Part shown: positions 60,793 through 64,000 of the stretch, one piece after another
Layout of the letters: every line of letters begins with the position of its first letter
Numbering within the stretch: the stretch's first letter is position 1
NCBI RefSeq assembly: GCF_037975245.1
Contig: NC_092568.1
Span: forward strand, 41,033,631-41,097,630
Direction of reading: 5' to 3'
Source: Apostichopus japonicus
Lineage: Eukaryota; Echinodermata; Holothuroidea; Aspidochirotida; Stichopodidae
Length of the DNA stretch: 64,000 nucleotides
The notes under the pieces: generated by a model
The model's database searches: none
What the model saw: the letters and a program-made list of their open reading frames with translations, nothing else
Told to the model about the DNA's origin: nothing
Program-made: the position numbers and the translations under genes

Positions 60793-61000
60793 GTCCACGC
60801 TAACATTTGTCTTTGGCAGATCATTGTCTTTCAACATGGGAAGTATTACTTATGTATTTTGTATCAAGGTATGATGTGTGCTGTACTGGAAGTGTTAAAT
60901 TGTGTGGGTGGGGGATTTGGAGGTGAGTGAGTGGGTGGAGGAGGGGTCGTCAGTAATTTTCCTAGTGACCCTTTATCGACAAGGGCGCTATATATAATCA

Positions 61001-61362
61001 CAGTGGCGTAGGAAGGTACTTTTGAATGGGGGGGGGCTGAAGACTGATGGCCGGCCTGGGGGAGGGGTCTAAGGGGAGGGTGTCCCCCTCCCCTTTGGAA
61101 TTTTTTGCATTTCCAGGTGTCCTCAGATGCAATTTGGTGCAATATAGCACACTTCAACACCCACTCCATTTTGTAAACTTAATTTTGTATTTTCACCTGG
61201 ACTTAGATGCAATTTGGTGCTCCAAATGAGATTTTTTTCTCATTTGTAAATGAAAAAGGGGTTTTCTGACTTGCGAAGCGGGGGGGGGGAATGATACTTC
61301 CGCCCCTCCACATTTTTCACTGGGGGGCTGGCGCCCCCAGCCCCCCGGTTCCTACGCCCTTG
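61001..61362 (-). mobile_element. hAT-like MITE, copy 3 (inverted)
   Basis: Octamer TATAATCA is perfect on both sides (60,993-61,000 and 61,363-61,370). Plus-strand ends are CAGTGGCGTAGGAAGG and GGTTCCTACGCCCTTG, the reverse of copies 1 and 2. Three members within 2.5 kb suggest local accumulation. Confidence 0.9.
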
Positions 61363-61370
61363 TATAATCA

Positions 61371-62887
61371 TAAGTCACATAGTTATGCCAGTAGCCAGAG
61401 ACGTAATATTGAACCAAAGGTGCCTTTACTTAGTCTGGGAAGCCTGTGGATTTAGTGAAGGTAGGCCTACCTAACCTAAAATGGTTGTGAGGTTTATCTT
61501 AAAGATTGTACCAAGTACACAATTTCAACTACCACAAGGGAATATAAGCTGTGGTTTTCTACTCAGCAATTTGTAAAAATGACAATCGCTAACAAAGTCG
61601 CTGTGTAAGATGTACACAGAGGCGTCATGTGTCAGGTCACACCAAGGGGACCATGATCTACTGTCACCAGAACCCCGTTTTTTGCATGTTTATTTCAGTC
61701 CCTTTTTCAATTATCCCGTATTTTACTGGTTCCTCCTAATTGGCCCGCGCTGTTACCCAGTCTGACACTGGAATGGACGTTCAGAAATATATATATATAT
61801 ATATCGCACAATTCAGCTAAGAAGTTTATTTAATACCAGTAGGTCAACAAAATATCAGGGAAACTCCTAGTCCAAAGCTCATTCATTCAGTAGGCCTATC
61901 GGTTGTGACTTTTGTATTCAGCAGTCAGGGCCGTATGTATAATAAATATAGTGCGGCTGTGTCGGTAGTTAGGTAATAGCGCCGTTTGCTAGTACCCGGA
62001 AGTTTTAGTTGAACAGATACGCATACATGCGCACGACACTGGATAAATATGTACAAAATAACGTCTGTTAGTGTGACCAAACCGTAAACAAGCAGCTAGA
62101 ACAGGAAACCATGGACAGTGCACTATGAGGACTTCACAGTGCCTTAACGTCTCCGATATTAAGTGCGACTGAATACTACGTGTAGATGTTTTTCTATTGA
62201 TAGTATTTTCTGCCATCGTGATTTTGTTTGCTTGGAGCCATGGTTAATAAGGATTTGAAATTATTCTGTTTACAAAGTGAATCCGATCTTTCAAATTCTG
62301 GACTTGGTATTACTGCATTGGAACTAGCCTACCCTGTACAACATTTGCTAAGTGTTTCCACAACGTTGTTCACACAGTGTAAAGTTTGTAATATTGCTTG
62401 AAAATTAAACCCGGTGATCCATCAAGTCCTATACTTTATCTTCATATTAGCAATGAGACTTGCCAGTAGGAATGCCAACATGTTGATTCAATTAGGACAT
62501 AACTAGCAATGATCGAGTGAAATAAGCATAACCTTATAAGCATTCGAAACATTCTTATCGTAGCATAACAATATTTAACTAGCATCCTATAGCCTAAGTT
62601 CAGCCAACAGGTTGTCAAACTATCTTTAATAAGACAAACTTGTCCGTCCAGGCCTGAGAACTTTCAATCTGTGGCCTAGTAGTTTAAATGTTGAGACCAA
62701 AGTTAAACTAGTTTTGTATTTGATAATGGAAAGAACAATTGCTTGTTCATTGTGGACTTAACAATTGTGACTAGGGTCCACTGTAGTGTAGGTGACAAAG
62801 ATAGTTGCAAAGCCTAGATATTAACACAAACGACACTTTAACACAATATCACAGTTAGAGTGCACCTCGACTTCAGCTAAGTCAAAC
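61371..62887. other. Upstream region of the candidate first exon
   Basis: No gene seen. A short (AT)n run lies at 61,786-61,804. The part directly before 62,888 may contain the promoter and 5' UTR of the exon that follows, but no clear TATA or initiator could be assigned. Confidence 0.4.
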
Positions 62888-63039
62888 ATGGACAACATAT
62901 ACTATCATGGTAACTATGACGGTGACTCGTATCAACTTGCGCAAAAGGTACAAAAATGGGGTGTCTTATGGAAGAAGCCGTTTGGTCCAACAAACGTTGG
63001 CAAACCTGCAAAACAACAAGCTTCAAAATGGTCTAAGAG
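62888..63039 (+). CDS. Candidate first coding exon of a PH-domain-like protein
   Basis: ATG at 62,888 in good context (AAACATGG) opens a 50-codon frame that ends exactly at AAGAG|GTAAGT, a consensus donor, leaving phase 2. Past the donor the frame stops within four codons, as expected for intron. The peptide begins MDNIYYHGNYDGDSYQLAQ, then VQKWGVLWKKPFG and SKWSKR. A GVLWKK strand followed by a linker and KWxKR resembles the beginning of a PH domain (G-x-L-x-K ... W-K-x-R), as in docking or adaptor proteins. Later exons would lie beyond the window or in the last kilobase, where I found none. The family assignment is tentative. Confidence 0.55.
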
Positions 63040-64000
63040 GTAAGTTAAATATGAACAATTTACTATGCAGAACAACATACTGCATAAAAGTCAACCAAGG
63101 TTGCAGATATTTATCCGAAAAGCATGGCGCCGCTTATTACCCGATCATACTCATAGTCCTTTAAAGCTAAGATAGCCATCATTCCATAGTGGAGTATATT
63201 TGCATCTATGTATATAATCTTACTAGTCAATTTGTACGGTGTGTTCAGATGTTATCTGTAATAGCGTATTGTATAAAAGACCAAATCTTGAGCTACCCAA
63301 AGAAATTTAAATTTATTGTGTCAAATATACTTATATAGCAATTGGAGGTGGTATGTGGGGCTGTGTTCGTTGAAGTTGGCAGTGTAGGGGTTTGCAATGG
63401 GTACACCCAAGAAATTTGTTTGTCTTTGTACATGTCTGAAAATAACAGTTGGTAATAAGGGGGGGGGGGGTATACATACTAATTAGTCATGAAACTGTAA
63501 CTCACTCAATAACAATTTAGATAGCCTCTTGTCTTGACTATTGACAGCAAAATAAAAAAGGGGTGTGGCACAAAATATGTAAACAATATAAGTAAAGAAA
63601 AGAAATACTGAAGATGACAACTCCCCAATAAGGAAATAGATTGGTGGCAACACATAACTTCCAAGGAAAAATGAGTATTCCACTTCCAGTCGGATATATA
63701 TTGCAAAGACGAGAAGATGCTTTTTAAACCTGTTTATCTCACAGAGCCACAGGGAGAAGTGGTCATGGAATCCTTTTCTTGGAAATCCTATTTAAACAAA
63801 GGCAGGGTCTTCCATAACTCAGAGGGGTACACCGAAAGAACTACAACCAGGTGAAGGGGTGCTATCCAAATAGCGGAAGCTATTGTGATAGTATTGCATT
63901 ACTACAGTAGTCTGGTAGTCCGAGATAACCAAATTTCAGTTTGGACAACCAAAAGCAGCTGTGAGGGTTGTCCAGTAGACGACTAGATGTCTATTTCCAA
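63040..64000. other. Right edge, probable intron or intergenic
   Basis: If the exon at 62,888 is real this is its first intron. There is a G-run at 63,460. No further exon with good splice sites and a recognisable protein was found. Confidence 0.4.

Noticed and set aside
60433-60837. 134-codon minus-strand open frame
   Set aside because: It lies almost entirely over a MITE (60,510-60,792) with flanking host DNA. No protein family is seen.

Overview
This window is animal (metazoan) nuclear DNA. The genes have short exons with GT-AG introns, and there is no operon layout. The sequence is full of truncated non-LTR retrotransposons with (TAA)n tails, short DNA transposons, (AT)n and (GTAT)n tracts and minisatellites. 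The gene families and repeat style suggest a marine deuterostome invertebrate such as an echinoderm, possibly a sea cucumber. That placement is inference.

The dominant structure is a large direct segmental duplication. Copy A (1 to about 24,783, possibly extending left of the window) and copy B (about 29,969 to 52,330) are colinear. Both carry, in order, a dead LINE 3' end, a three-exon Ly6/uPAR-like GPI-anchored protein gene, a second LINE fragment and a YIPF4 gene. The spacer (24,784-29,968) holds a LINE fragment, two orphan terminal exons of an unidentified coiled-coil gene, and a tRNA-derived SINE.

The copies have separated in function. YIPF4 in copy B is an intact six-exon gene predicting 293 residues. 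YIPF4 in copy A has four in-frame stops, a lost splice donor, a 24-base exon deletion and no last exon. Both Ly6 genes are open, but their mature domains differ far more than their introns and signal-peptide exon. Partial exon copies lie beside intact exons at several places: Ly6 exon 3, YIPF4 exon 2 and the YIPF4 exon 6 acceptor.

After the duplication each copy gained its own DNA transposons. Comparing A with B gives empty sites and target-site duplications (TSDs) for many of them: 8-bp TSDs with CAGTGGCG-, CAGCGGCG-, CAGGCGCG-, TAGGGATGCACC- or CAGGCC-type ends (hAT-like) and 9-bp TSDs (MULE-like). One hAT in copy A keeps a decayed transposase C-terminal domain; at the same site copy B has a 332-bp internally deleted form. 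A 92-bp minisatellite in YIPF4 intron 4 has 2 units in A and about 21 in B.

The right part (52,889-64,000) is gene-poor: YIPF4 3' flank, a 46-bp-type minisatellite, an (AT)n block, five hAT-like elements (one nested), and near the end a short, well-formed first coding exon (62,888-63,039) that resembles the start of a PH-domain protein.
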